A stretch of DNA of 64,000 bases from Brevibacterium renqingii (GCF_017808105.1 NZ_JADBHF010000005.1:171626-235625); one strand, 5' to 3'. Shown: positions 36,831 through 45,395, numbered from the stretch's first letter. Notes: generated by a model not told the origin, from the letters alone. Numbers and translations are program-made.

Positions 36831-38524
36831 AAGAGGGTCGTCGGCAAATCGTCGCCAACAGGCGACTGGTTGACGGACGCAGATGCGATGAAGGCGTCTT
36901 CAACTGCCTGATCGAGGTTTGAGACCAGCGCCCGACTGACCTCGCCTTCTGACGCGAGGGAACGCGCGAGGCTGACGACTCGCTGGGACTCGGCCGTCGA
37001 AGGGTCCGGTAGTGGCATGCGCTTGACGTACTGGGTGATCCAGCGCCGCTTGCCGGAGTAGAGCTTGTTGCCGCAGGCCTCGTCGTAGAAGCGCAGACCC
37101 AAACTCGAGTTGGCGACCGCAAGCATGAGGTACACGAGATCCTCGTCGGCGATGTCGTCCATTGAGATCCAGTAGCAGTTGCCGTTGACGACTGCGCCGG
37201 TAGTGTCCAAGGCGAAGCGCGGGAACTCGCTGATGTCGGGAAACACGATCTTCGGGCTTGCCCACAGGGAAGGCTTCTGTGGGACCCAGATCTCCCACCA
37301 TTCGCGACCGCCTTCGATCACGTACTTCCGTCCGCGTAACTGCTCCTCGTGGCTGGTGAGATAGGCCTTCGTTCCTGGCCACGTCTCAAGGTCCAGTGCC
37401 CGGCGTTTGGCAGAAGTGAGGTCGTACGGATAGAGCACCTTCATCTGGAGGTGTTCTGCTATGCGCCACGGTGTGATGTTGTTCTGCGTGATTAGTGGAA
37501 GGAGTAACTCATCCTCGACTTCTGGGGCCGCATCGTCCCAGTTCTCGCCGAGGAATACTTTATCCGCCGTGGTCTTAATGCCGACGCGGATCTTGGCGAT
37601 GTCGCCAAAAACCTTCCACGTCCCCCGCTCGAGTTCCTCCATCCATCGGTCCGAGTCTGGCGCTGACAATCTCCACGGAGTCTTGGTGTCCGCGGGCGGA
37701 ACTAGCGTCCCGACCTTGATCTCGTACTGCTTGCCGTTGTGCAGGGCGGTACTGAATTCCGATCCGTCGAGTGCTGTGAAGAGCGGCTGTGTCGTCGCGC
37801 CCTCGACTGCAGGCCGTTCATATGCGCTAACGAAGCGCGCCGGCTTATCCGTAGGCCCGGACTTACTGGCGACGATCACGGCCGGAAGCACTGACGCCTT
37901 GAAGAGCTTGGTGTCCCCCAGGTCGTAGAGCTGGCGGACACGCAGCTCGTCGCGCATAAAGGCTCGGCGAACATTTTCACCAGCAAGAGTCGTAAGGACC
38001 CGGTTCGAGCACAGCAAACCGAGTACGCCATCCGACCGAAGCAGTCGCGCGGCCACGGCCACGAACGGGTGCGTCAGGTCCACTCGACCCGTGAGGCCGA
38101 ACTCTGCCGCAAGGAGGCGAGCTACGTCTTGGCCGAGATGCTGCGTGCGTACGTACGGTGGGTTGGTAATGATCAGGTCCACCGAGTTCGAGGGCATCGA
38201 CCGTTGATGTACGAGGAAGTCGCCCAGGGTGATCTCTGCGTCGAGACCCGCGTCTGCTATTCGGGCCTTCGCTACGGCAACTGCGTCTTCGTCAATGTCG
38301 AAGCCAATGAGTGTGATGCCGTCCGTATACCCGGCTGTCGTCGCCGCTTCTGCCGCAGCGATGAGCAGTTCTCCGTCGCCGCACGCAGGGTCGACGATCG
38401 TGAGCTGGGATCGTCCGTCGACGAGGTTGCCGAACGCCTTTGCCGCGAGGAATTGAGCGAGTTCGGCGGGCGTGTAGTGCTGCCCATGGCGCTTCTCGTC
38501 GGTGATCTCGCGAGCAATGGCCAT
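36827..38524 (-). CDS. Type II m6A DNA methyltransferase (Eco57I-like)
   Basis: A 565-residue adenine-N6 methyltransferase. Motif I DPACGDGE is at 45-52, motif II around GFDIDED, and motif IV NPPY at 121-124; HGQHYTPAELAQF precedes motif I as in N-6 methyltransferases of class gamma. The C-terminal half (about 330-565) has the target-recognition type segment LRGRKYVIEGGREWWEIWVP. The ATG at 38524 is used; the frame is open to 38683. Convergent with the putative endonuclease, overlapping by 4 bp. The target sequence cannot be read from sequence. Confidence 0.85.
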   Translation of the reverse strand: MAIAREITDEKRHGQHYTPAELAQFLAAKAFGNLVDGRSQLTIVDPACGDGELLIAAAEAATTAGYTDGITLIGFDIDEDAVAVAKARIADAGLDAEITLGDFLVHQRSMPSNSVDLIITNPPYVRTQHLGQDVARLLAAEFGLTGRVDLTHPFVAVAARLLRSDGVLGLLCSNRVLTTLAGENVRRAFMRDELRVRQLYDLGDTKLFKASVLPAVIVASKSGPTDKPARFVSAYERPAVEGATTQPLFTALDGSEFSTALHNGKQYEIKVGTLVPPADTKTPWRLSAPDSDRWMEELERGTWKVFGDIAKIRVGIKTTADKVFLGENWDDAAPEVEDELLLPLITQNNITPWRIAEHLQMKVLYPYDLTSAKRRALDLETWPGTKAYLTSHEEQLRGRKYVIEGGREWWEIWVPQKPSLWASPKIVFPDISEFPRFALDTTGAVVNGNCYWISMDDIADEDLVYLMLAVANSSLGLRFYDEACGNKLYSGKRRWITQYVKRMPLPDPSTAESQRVVSLARSLASEGEVSRALVSNLDQAVEDAFIASASVNQSPVGDDLPTTLF

Positions 38525-38968
38525 AAGTGTTCGTCTACCTCGTCTAGATGCCTGCTTAAACTCCTGAAACGTCCTGGTCACGTCCGGATCGTCTCCATCA
38601 GAGTCTACCCGCCGCGTCAGACACATCAGTGGTGTGACACAACAGATCGGCCCGTGACCGTTGAGGAACTCCGCCTCCATCACCTGTCACGGCAGCCTCG
38701 TGTACGCGAAGAGGTCTCATACGCGCCCCGCAGCGTCATCCATCTGCGCACCTCACTGGACCGCGAGACACATGCCTCGGCGTCGACCACCACTGTGTGG
38801 TCGACCACCACTGTGAGGATGTCGAGGAGCTCGTCGTCCGCCGCGGGTGAGAGCTAGTCGACAAGCCCTCGCGGGAGTCGTTCCCTGGGCGCTGGACATA
38901 GTCGACGAGGACCTCTCGTCCGCGACGATAGGAGCCTAGCCATGACTCAATCCGTGTTCTTCAGCAAG
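38525..38968. other. Intergenic control region upstream of the methyltransferase gene
   Basis: 444 bp between the 5' end of the methyltransferase gene and the 3' end of the resolvase gene (same strand). No convincing gene is present. It holds four GTCGAC hexamers within 125 bp (38782, 38800, 38857, 38901) and a 16-bp direct repeat. The methyltransferase promoter should lie here. Confidence 0.6.
38782..38815. repeat. Direct repeat of 16 bp with GTCGAC cores
   Basis: GTCGACCACCACTGTG occurs at 38782-38797 and again at 38800-38815 (period 18). Each copy begins with the GTCGAC palindrome, and TCGACCAC/GTGGTCGA also form an inverted repeat across the pair. Operator-like spacing of about two helical turns. 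Confidence 0.8.
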
Positions 38969-39568
38969 TCAGGCTTGACTACTGTCCCTTGCGCAGAGCG
39001 AATCCGCACGCTGCATCGCACGATAGACGGTCGCGCGCGAGACTCCCATCAGCGCGGCTACCTCTGAAGTGGTGTGATCTCCTGTCCCCACGAGCCCGAC
39101 TAGGTGTCGCTCTTGCGCAGGGGAGAGCTTCGGTTGCTTGCCTCGGAGTCGGCCGCGTGCCTTCGCGACCGCCATGCCTTCGCGCGTCCGTTGGCGGATG
39201 AGGTCTGCTTCGAACTCGGCGACCATGCTCAGCACGTTGAACAGCAGCTTGCCCATCGGGTCGGCTGGATCATGAACAGAACCTCCAATGGAAAGTCGTG
39301 CCCCACGTTCCTCGATCTCGGTAGCGATGTCGGCGGCATCCCTCACAGATCGTGCGAGACGATCCAGCTTCGTGACCACGAGGGTGTCGCCTTCCCGTAG
39401 CGCTGCGAGAGCCTCACGCAGCCCTGGACGGTCTCGGTTAGTGCCGGACAATCCGGCGTCTGTGTAGACGCGCGACTTCTCGACTCCGAGTGCTGCGAGA
39501 CCATCTCGTTGCGCGGTGAGGTCCCGATCCTGATGTTGGGTCGAGCAACGGGCGTAGCCGATCTGCAT
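38969..39568 (-). CDS. Small serine recombinase (resolvase/invertase family)
   Basis: A 199-residue resolvase. The catalytic serine is at 9 in IGYARCSTQHQD (the usual YARVST with V to C), followed by the arginine-rich active-site segment VVTKLDRLARSVRDAADI, the dimer helix MVAEFEADLIRQRTREGMAVA, and a C-terminal HTH (TTSEVAALMGVSRATVYRAM). Such enzymes resolve plasmid or transposon cointegrates or invert segments at short res sites. GGAGACCGGTC lies before the ATG. It ends an apparent minus-strand run beginning with the KfrA-like gene. Confidence 0.9.
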   Translation of the reverse strand: MQIGYARCSTQHQDRDLTAQRDGLAALGVEKSRVYTDAGLSGTNRDRPGLREALAALREGDTLVVTKLDRLARSVRDAADIATEIEERGARLSIGGSVHDPADPMGKLLFNVLSMVAEFEADLIRQRTREGMAVAKARGRLRGKQPKLSPAQERHLVGLVGTGDHTTSEVAALMGVSRATVYRAMQRADSLCARDSSQA

Positions 39569-39686
39569 GACCGGTCTCCTGTCTCGTATAGGGGGCCGTG
39601 AGCGGGCGGTTCACAGGGCGGGTCTTACGAACGCGAGCGACGAGCGCAGGGCCTGGCTGCGGAGGACTGTTCGGTCAACGTTCGCC

Positions 39687-40664
39687 TTACGCACACGCTC
39701 CAGCCATCGGCACGGTGGTGCCGACGTTCGGATGGGTCCGAGTGGTGGCAACTTTGACGCGGAGCTGTGCATGGTCCGAAGCGAAGCCCATCCGGACCGC
39801 TGACTTGTCGATCGCAGGTGGAGGCGTGACTTCCAGGCGGGCGTCCAACCCCTCTGGCAGCCGGGTGTACACCTGATCGATGAATCGGTAGCCGCGGTTC
39901 ACGCGATCGCCGTACGAGTAGGTGGGAACCGGGTCGGGGCGCTCCTGCAGTAACTGTCGCCACGCTCTGCCGGTCGAGTCTCTGCCTGACCGTTCAATGT
40001 CTGGGCGGTGGTCCTGGAGCGCTCGCTCCGAGAGGGCGTTCCAGTCTCCTCCGACGATGAGCCCATCGGCTGCGCTGGCGTGCTGAAAGTCGTTTGCCCA
40101 TGCGACTGCGGTGTCGGTGGATACGTCCTGTTCGTATCCGGCTTCCTGCGGTGTGTACCTTCGTCGCTTCCCGATACTCGACGGGTCGCGTACCACAGGG
40201 GTCGGACGGTACAGCTCAATCTCCCGGTGCAAGGGAGTGTAGACGCAGGCGACGGCCAGAGAGGTTCCGCGGAAGTCGATGGCCACGCCTGCCGCCGTGA
40301 GAAGTAGCTGATCCCTCCGTGCGTGCAGTGAATCGCCATCCCAGATGATGCGTTGCTCGACGAGGTGCGTCGCATCGACGTTCAGTACCTCCCGGTCGCG
40401 ACTGACGAGCATCGCGGTGCAGGCCTCCTTCGGCCGGGAAGCCTTGTTGAGGGGCTGCCTGGGGCTGATGACCTCGTAGCCATGCTGATCGGCTGACTCT
40501 TCCAGAGCGGGACGAGCCGAGTTGCATACCGCGATCAGGCCAATCACATCCCACTGCTCTCGGAACAGATGGTTGAAGACGTGCACGCGGCGGGTGCGGC
40601 TTTGCTTCTCCTTATCGCCCAGCTCCATTACGTTCCAGAACGTGGCGCGAAGTGCGTTGCCCAT
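39687..40664 (-). CDS. Endonuclease/exonuclease/phosphatase-fold protein, possibly degenerate
   Basis: A 325-residue protein with EEP features: TFWNVMEL at the start, GGDWNALSE (the metal-binding D-x-N), YRFIDQVY and the terminal ASDHAQLRVKV (catalytic Asp-His). The usual early QE metal-binding motif is replaced: WDVIGLIAVCNS instead of DVIxLQE. So it may be inactive or use another ligand. AGGAGG lies 9 bases before the ATG. It belongs to a minus-strand gene series with the KfrA-like gene and the small hypothetical gene, so its role may be linked to the plasmid-like block rather than to metabolism. Confidence 0.65.
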   Translation of the reverse strand: MGNALRATFWNVMELGDKEKQSRTRRVHVFNHLFREQWDVIGLIAVCNSARPALEESADQHGYEVISPRQPLNKASRPKEACTAMLVSRDREVLNVDATHLVEQRIIWDGDSLHARRDQLLLTAAGVAIDFRGTSLAVACVYTPLHREIELYRPTPVVRDPSSIGKRRRYTPQEAGYEQDVSTDTAVAWANDFQHASAADGLIVGGDWNALSERALQDHRPDIERSGRDSTGRAWRQLLQERPDPVPTYSYGDRVNRGYRFIDQVYTRLPEGLDARLEVTPPPAIDKSAVRMGFASDHAQLRVKVATTRTHPNVGTTVPMAGACA

Positions 40665-40712
40665 ATTTGATGCCCTCCTGGGTGCGGCAGGTGAACTGTC
40701 TGAGCGGGTGAA

Positions 40713-41132
40713 TCAGTAGGAGCTGAAGTCGCCGGTCTCAAGGAAACGCCGGAAGAGGTGTTCTTCCTCGTCATGACGAATGAGGGCGGAGTCGATGTCG
40801 AGGCGAGTCAGAGCAACAATGCGCTCTCTGCCCGCGTGGTTTGCTGCTGCGTAGCAGGGCGCTCGCGCGGCGAGCAGCCGGTGCAGCTCGGCCCATTGAG
40901 CGGTCGTGAGCTGCGGATCACCTTGGTGAGCGAGCGTGATGGCGTCTGAGCCCAACAGGTCGCTAGCGACATGCTCCCGTAGAACGTACGTTCCATCGGG
41001 CTTGAAGTGCGCGACGAGCCTGTTCTGCGACACCGTTGCTTTTTCCAGCCAGCAGTCAGTATCAGAGCCTTGGGTCCCCGACTGGCGGCGGTCGTCTTCA
41101 ATTCCGTGCTCGTCATGACTTTCGGGGCTCAT
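40713..41132 (-). CDS. Hypothetical protein in the resolvase/KfrA block
   Basis: A 139-residue soluble protein that I do not recognise. Features: an acidic start (SPESHDEHGIEDD), a region VSQNRLVAHFKPDGTYVLREHVASDLLG and a C-terminal helical part (HAGRERIVALTRLDIDSALI). The ATG at 41132 has GGAAGG upstream, but a GTG at 41195 overlaps the KfrA-like stop (GTGA) and would add 21 residues. It lies between the KfrA-like gene and the EEP-fold gene on the same strand, probably one operon. Confidence 0.55.
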   Translation of the reverse strand: MSPESHDEHGIEDDRRQSGTQGSDTDCWLEKATVSQNRLVAHFKPDGTYVLREHVASDLLGSDAITLAHQGDPQLTTAQWAELHRLLAARAPCYAAANHAGRERIVALTRLDIDSALIRHDEEEHLFRRFLETGDFSSY

Positions 41133-41191
41133 CACTTCCGCCTTCCTGGGTACGCACTCGCGTGGACGGCCGTGGGCTCGGCGCAGCCGGG

Positions 41192-41737
41192 TCACTTGTC
41201 GACTTCGGGGATTCTGCTGATGAGGCTGTCGATCCGCTGGATGAGCCGGTCTCGCTCTGCCTCGATCTCTCGTGCCGAAGCTCTTGCGATCTCCGCGATG
41301 TTCTGCTGCTCCTTCGCAGCCTGTTCGGCGACTTCAGCACGAGCGTTGGCTTCGGATTCGGCGCTTCGGGCTGCATCGCGTTCCTCCTCAGCGTGCGCGA
41401 TCTCAGCTGTGAGTGCCTCGACCTCTTGTCTGAGTTCAATGACCTCGGCGGCGAGGCGGTCACGTTCTGGCGAGATGGACGTGACCGCAGACCGGTAAGC
41501 GTCTGCCCATATGGCTGTGAGGCGCGCGGTCACATCGGCGGGCACCTCGGGGATGCTCAGCCTCACGGACTCATCCTCAGCCTCGCGCCACGCCTTCGCG
41601 ACTGAGGCAGCAACCGTCATGCGCACTCCTGCGGCTTCTCGCACCGCGCGTGCCGTGACGGGGAGTCCACGGTCGGTAAGGTCCCGCGCAGCCGCCTCGG
41701 CGCGCTCCTCTGGGCCTAGTTGCTCCTCGACGGACAT
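41192..41737 (-). CDS. KfrA-like plasmid DNA-binding protein
   Basis: A 181-residue protein. The N-terminal part (about 1-70, RDLTDRGLPVTARAVREAAGV and SVAKAWREAE) fits the KfrA_N winged-HTH domain; from about residue 95 it is a long coiled coil (ELRQEVEALTAEIAHAEEER). KfrA proteins are plasmid-encoded DNA-binding, filament-like proteins linked to segregation and autoregulation. A strong GGAGGT precedes the ATG at 41737. It leads a minus-strand operon toward the resolvase. Supports a plasmid origin for this part of the island. Confidence 0.75.
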   Translation of the reverse strand: MSVEEQLGPEERAEAAARDLTDRGLPVTARAVREAAGVRMTVAASVAKAWREAEDESVRLSIPEVPADVTARLTAIWADAYRSAVTSISPERDRLAAEVIELRQEVEALTAEIAHAEEERDAARSAESEANARAEVAEQAAKEQQNIAEIARASAREIEAERDRLIQRIDSLISRIPEVDK

Positions 41738-41861
41738 CGCGACCTCCCCGGGTAACCCGGAAACGTGTGTTTCCAGTTTCCATGTTACTGCTCGTGTATA
41801 CGGTTGGGGAGCGTTTCGAGGGCGCCAGTTTCTAAGAGGTCGCGCGGATAGGGCGTTTGGA

Positions 41862-42701
41862 TCAAGGGCACCGGGCAAGGCGAGCATCCCACCTGTAGCG
41901 CTTCCAAGACTGGCGGACCAGGCGGCGGATGATGATGACCGCGCTGGCCAGCGCGACCCAGGCGTTCTGCACACACCCCTGCCGGTCGGTCACCTTTGCC
42001 AGCGCCGAGAACCCTCGGTTGTGCCATGAGTTGGTCCGCTCAACGACCCATCGATGAGTGTGGCTGATAGGTAGGAAGGTGCCCTTGGGAGTGATGTTCG
42101 GCGTGCAGCCCATCTCAGCGAGCAAATCCCGGGTCCGAGCCGAGTCGTAGCCTGCGTCCAGGTGGACTGTGATGACCTCTGGAAGCCAGAACCCGAGCAC
42201 GGCGAGAGTCTCCAGCGTGGGACGCAGGAGCGCGGAGTCGTTCCTGTTGGCCCCGGCCAGGAACCAACCGACCGGAATTCCGCCGCCGTCCACGAGCAGA
42301 GATCTCTTGAGACCAGATTTGCCGCGGTCGACAGGGCTGCGTCCGGTGTTTTCTCCTCCGCACGGTGCTTTGACGATGCATCCGTCGACCACGAGGTTGT
42401 GCAGGTCGAGGCCGACGGCCTGGTCGTAGGCCTCGAGGGCCAGGCGGTGGAGTTGTTCGAAGACGCCAGCGCGTATCCACTCGTCGCGACGGGCGCGCAT
42501 CGTGGTCGCCGAGCAGGACTCGTCGGCGTGCTGCTGATAGGTGCCGCCCAGGACGAGGCGCGCCAGAAGTTTGTCGAAGACGACCCGGTCAGGGACGCGT
42601 GGCCGGTGACAACCCAGGGGGTGGTTGATGTTTCGTTCGGGAAGCAGCGTTTGGAACTGCTCCCACAGAGGGTCGGTGATGAAGGTGGGCAGGACGGGCA
42701 C
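41862..42701 (-). CDS. IS5-family transposase
   Basis: A 279-residue DDE transposase. The catalytic residues appear as VVDGCIVKAP (D), HLDAGYDS (D) and RWVVERTNSWHNR (E), the spacing expected for IS5-type enzymes. GTG start at 42701; a longer frame to 42752 is possible. The gene is intact. I could not find convincing terminal inverted repeats in the flanks (41738-41861 and 42702-42740), so the IS borders are undefined and the element may have lost an end. It separates the KfrA operon from the efflux gene. Confidence 0.85.
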   Translation of the reverse strand: MPVLPTFITDPLWEQFQTLLPERNINHPLGCHRPRVPDRVVFDKLLARLVLGGTYQQHADESCSATTMRARRDEWIRAGVFEQLHRLALEAYDQAVGLDLHNLVVDGCIVKAPCGGENTGRSPVDRGKSGLKRSLLVDGGGIPVGWFLAGANRNDSALLRPTLETLAVLGFWLPEVITVHLDAGYDSARTRDLLAEMGCTPNITPKGTFLPISHTHRWVVERTNSWHNRGFSALAKVTDRQGCVQNAWVALASAVIIIRRLVRQSWKRYRWDARLARCP

Positions 42702-42740
42702 GTGGTCTTCTGATTCTCGTCGTGTTGGAGCGGAGGGGTT

Positions 42741-42772
42741 GCCGCGCCGCATCCTTCTGGGCGCGGCGCGGC
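42741..42772 (-). terminator. Hairpin downstream of the efflux gene
   Basis: A perfect 10-bp stem GCCGCGCCGC/GCGGCGCGGC with a 12-base loop, 12 bp after the stop codon of the MFS gene. Probably its terminator. Confidence 0.65.
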
Positions 42773-42783
42773 AGCCTGCTCTG

Positions 42784-44202
42784 CTACCCGGCCTGCGGCT
42801 GCTCCACGGCGGTGGCCGGCGAGCGGGAAATGACCACGGCTCCGACGATCAGCCCAATGACGGCGAGTACCGCCGCGATCACGAACGGGTCTCCGGCGTG
42901 CAGGGCGGGGGCGAACCCGAGCCCTACGTAGATAGCCACACCGGTTGCCCCGCCGAGCTGGTCTGCTGCTCGCTGGACGCCGGAGGCGATCCCTGCGTCC
43001 TCGTCGGTGGTCCCGCTGACCGCGATGTACTGCAGACCCACGAGTCCGAAGCCCATGCCCGCTGCGATCAACAGCATCGCCGGGAGCAGCCATGCCGCCC
43101 CGCCGCCCAGGACGGCCACGAGTGCGACCACGCCCATCGCGCCCGCAGCGGCCGCGAGCCCGACCAGCACGCACGCGCGTGCACCCCAGCCTCCCAGCAG
43201 CCGGGGAACGAGCACCGATGCCGCAATCAGCGCCGCGGCCAGGGGCAGCATCGTGAGGCCTGCCCCCAGAGGCCCGACACCGAGCCTGTCCTGCAGGTAG
43301 AAGGTGAATAGCAGGAACGAGGTCGACAGCGCACCGCTGAGCAGCATCGTCGTTAGGTTCGCCCGCAGTCGAGCGCGGTCGGCGAAGAAGGTCAGCGGGA
43401 CCAGCGGGTTCGGCGACCTCGACTCGACGCGCACGAACCCGACAGCGGCTAGCACCGCACCGACCAACGCGGCCACGCTCACCCAGAGGCTGGTGGCAGG
43501 CTCACCGGCCTCCACCGCGGCGTAGACGAAAAGCAACGGGCATGCGGTCAACAGGAGCGAGCCCGGGAGGTCCAGGCGGACCCGCTCACGAGACGCGGAT
43601 CGGTCCGCAGGGACCAGGACGAGCGCGGCCACGATCACGACCAGGATGAACGGCACCGAGACCAGGAAGATCCAGCGCCAGCCCAGGTGGGCGGTGATGA
43701 TCCCCGACAGAGCGAACCCAAGAACGAGGCCGCAGCTGGCCACGGCGGCCCACACGCTCAGGGCGCGTGACCGGCGCGGGCCTTCGGGGAAGAGCAGCAC
43801 GATGGTGGCCATCGCCGCGGGTAGCGCTACGGCCTCGCCGGCTCCCTGGAGCAGGCGTGCGGCGACCAGGACCGGGAAGGATGGGGCCAGACCCGCCAGC
43901 AGAGAAGCCGCGCCGAAGAGAGTAGTGCCGACCAGGAGAGTGCGGCGACGGCCGAGAAGGTCACCGAGCCGGCCGCCGAGCATCAGCAGCCCGCCGCCGG
44001 TGATGGTGTAGCCGACCACGACCCAGGTCAAGGAGTGGCCCTCGACGCCGAAGTCCGCGCCGATCGAGGGCAGCGCAATGTTGACTACGGTCACATCGAC
44101 CGCGATGAAGAATTGCAGCATGGACATCGCGCACAGCACGAGCCAAGCGCGCACACGGTCGGGACTGTGCACGCGGGTAGAAGAGGAAAAACTTGATTGC
44201 AT
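42784..44202 (-). CDS. DHA2-type MFS drug efflux transporter
   Basis: A 472-residue, 14-helix major facilitator. Motif A is GGRLGDLLGRRRTLL, motif B is LVAARLLQGAGEA, and there is the DHA2 signature at the start (FIAVDVTVVNIALPSIGADF). Proton-driven export of antibiotics or dyes is the likely activity; the substrate cannot be predicted. ATG at 44202 with GGAG upstream. It stands alone, with no TetR or MarR regulator beside it. An unusual palindromic element at 44304-44330 lies in its leader region. Confidence 0.85.
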   Translation of the reverse strand: MQSSFSSSTRVHSPDRVRAWLVLCAMSMLQFFIAVDVTVVNIALPSIGADFGVEGHSLTWVVVGYTITGGGLLMLGGRLGDLLGRRRTLLVGTTLFGAASLLAGLAPSFPVLVAARLLQGAGEAVALPAAMATIVLLFPEGPRRSRALSVWAAVASCGLVLGFALSGIITAHLGWRWIFLVSVPFILVVIVAALVLVPADRSASRERVRLDLPGSLLLTACPLLFVYAAVEAGEPATSLWVSVAALVGAVLAAVGFVRVESRSPNPLVPLTFFADRARLRANLTTMLLSGALSTSFLLFTFYLQDRLGVGPLGAGLTMLPLAAALIAASVLVPRLLGGWGARACVLVGLAAAAGAMGVVALVAVLGGGAAWLLPAMLLIAAGMGFGLVGLQYIAVSGTTDEDAGIASGVQRAADQLGGATGVAIYVGLGFAPALHAGDPFVIAAVLAVIGLIVGAVVISRSPATAVEQPQAG

Positions 44203-44303
44203 CTGTTGCTCCGTCGCTCTGAAGAGTTACGAGCAGCACAAACGGCCGCTCCGGATGGATCACGAAGCGACTTGACGTTCCAGGTGAGATGTTGCTGAGA
44301 GCC

Positions 44304-44330
44304 GGACGTCCCGCCGCTAGCGGGACGTCC
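44304..44330 (-). promoter_or_regulatory. Dyad element in the leader of the efflux gene
   Basis: A perfect 11-bp inverted repeat GGACGTCCCGC with 5-base loop, containing two copies of the 8-bp palindrome GGACGTCC (44304-44311, 44323-44330), about 100 bp before the MFS start. It may be an operator or an RNA hairpin controlling expression; no U-tract follows. Confidence 0.55.
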
Positions 44331-44434
44331 TGGTCACTGCCGCACAAGCGGCCGAGCATGAAGAGGCAGACATGCTACAAACTCTAGCAGAGGGACCCTG
44401 TGACTCCGGGCCTGTTTTCCTATTCGCGCGAGCT

Positions 44435-45013
44435 CTAAGCGACATTTTGTCCGCGCCGCTGAAGCCCTCGCTGGGCAACAGAGGCTTGGCCAGGGGTCCC
44501 GTTGGCCACTATTGCTTCCAATGCCACCATTGGAGTTGCTGAGTTTTGTGCGAGAGCCCGCGCGACGCTGAGGTCCCTGCGTCGATCAAGTGTCGTAGCA
44601 AGTGCATAGAGGGTGTCCGGTGGTGTCCGCTCGTGACGGGCAACAGCCTCCCGAACTCGCTTGTCAGTGTCCGCTGATAGAGCATCGAGGGCGTCCTGTT
44701 CTGCTCCGGGATTCGCGGCCAGAGCGGCACGCACCCTGGGGGACTCATCTGCGGCGAGCACGGCCTGTTCGTCGGGAGTGAGGAGTCCTCTCCTGGCCCG
44801 AGCAGAACGCACGGTGGGTGAACGATCGAAGGTGGCCGCGGGCGATGTGCGTGCCAAGGCTGCCCGCTCCTGGACTGTTCCTGCGGCGTACACATCATCG
44901 ACGTCTCCGTCCCAGCCGCGTTCGCGGAGCTGGGTGGCGCGACGGGTGGCGCGGCGTGCCTCCGGATCGCAGCAGCGGCACCGGCGCTGACCGTGTTGAT
45001 GGTCGGTACACAT
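44435..45013 (-). CDS. LRV-like alpha-repeat protein with Cys-rich N-terminus
   Basis: A 192-residue protein. The start MCTDHQHGQRRCRCCDPEAR has four cysteines and two histidines that could bind zinc or an iron-sulfur cluster, then arginine-rich residues, then repeats of about 24 residues of LRV type (AADESPRVRAALAANPGAEQ, SADTDKRVREAVARHERTPP). Such repeats mediate protein contacts. The ATG at 45013 has AGGAG 5 bases upstream. It is divergent from the gene at 45084, with a 70-bp gap that should hold both promoters. Function unknown. Confidence 0.65.
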   Translation of the reverse strand: MCTDHQHGQRRCRCCDPEARRATRRATQLRERGWDGDVDDVYAAGTVQERAALARTSPAATFDRSPTVRSARARRGLLTPDEQAVLAADESPRVRAALAANPGAEQDALDALSADTDKRVREAVARHERTPPDTLYALATTLDRRRDLSVARALAQNSATPMVALEAIVANGTPGQASVAQRGLQRRGQNVA

Positions 45014-45083
45014 CATGTCTCCTAATCAGCAAACCTATTATCGCATTCTAGACGTTGTTCAGCAAAACGCCTAGGTTTGAGGC

Positions 45084-45395
45084 ATGACAAGTGGGCAGAG
45101 AGACGCCGCTCCCAGATCAGTCCAGGCGACCCTCGATGAGGAGACAGCGCTCCTCCTCGCCTCCCTCGTGAAGTCCTCAGGGTTGAGCAGGTGGAGGTGG
45201 GTACGCGGGGCGATACTCGCAGCAGCCGCTGACCCGAAGGTCGCTGCTGCCATCGCTGAGGCCGCTCCTCCGGAAAGGCGAGGGGGGCCGCGACCCGGCG
45301 CAGGCGGTCGACGACTGGGAGCGGGACGTCCCCGTCGGATGTCTCAAGTCAGAGCGGCCGACGATGGGGCAAGCGCGGAGAAAGGGAACCGATGA
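45084..45395 (+). CDS. Small hypothetical protein coupled to the AAA+ gene
   Basis: A 103-residue protein. An N-terminal part (RSVQATLDEETALLLASLVKSSGLSRWRWVRGAI) is compatible with a ribbon-helix-helix-like fold. The C-terminal part (ERRGGPRPGAGGRRLGAGRPRR) is basic, glycine-rich and probably disordered. DNA or RNA binding is possible but unproven. Its stop overlaps the start of the AAA+ gene by 4 bp (ATGA), so both are translated together. GAGG precedes the ATG closely. Confidence 0.6.
   Translation: MTSGQRDAAPRSVQATLDEETALLLASLVKSSGLSRWRWVRGAILAAAADPKVAAAIAEAAPPERRGGPRPGAGGRRLGAGRPRRMSQVRAADDGASAEKGNR

Noticed and set aside
41738..42783. Terminal inverted repeats for the IS5-type element
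   Set aside because: I compared both flanks by eye. Only weak partial matches were found (for example around GGGCGCCAGTTTCTAAGAGG), so no element borders are given.
44000..44359. A leader peptide for the efflux pump starting at 44359
   Set aside because: The ATG has no ribosome binding site and the frame runs into the transporter gene in another phase; there is no sign of a drug-stalling leader.
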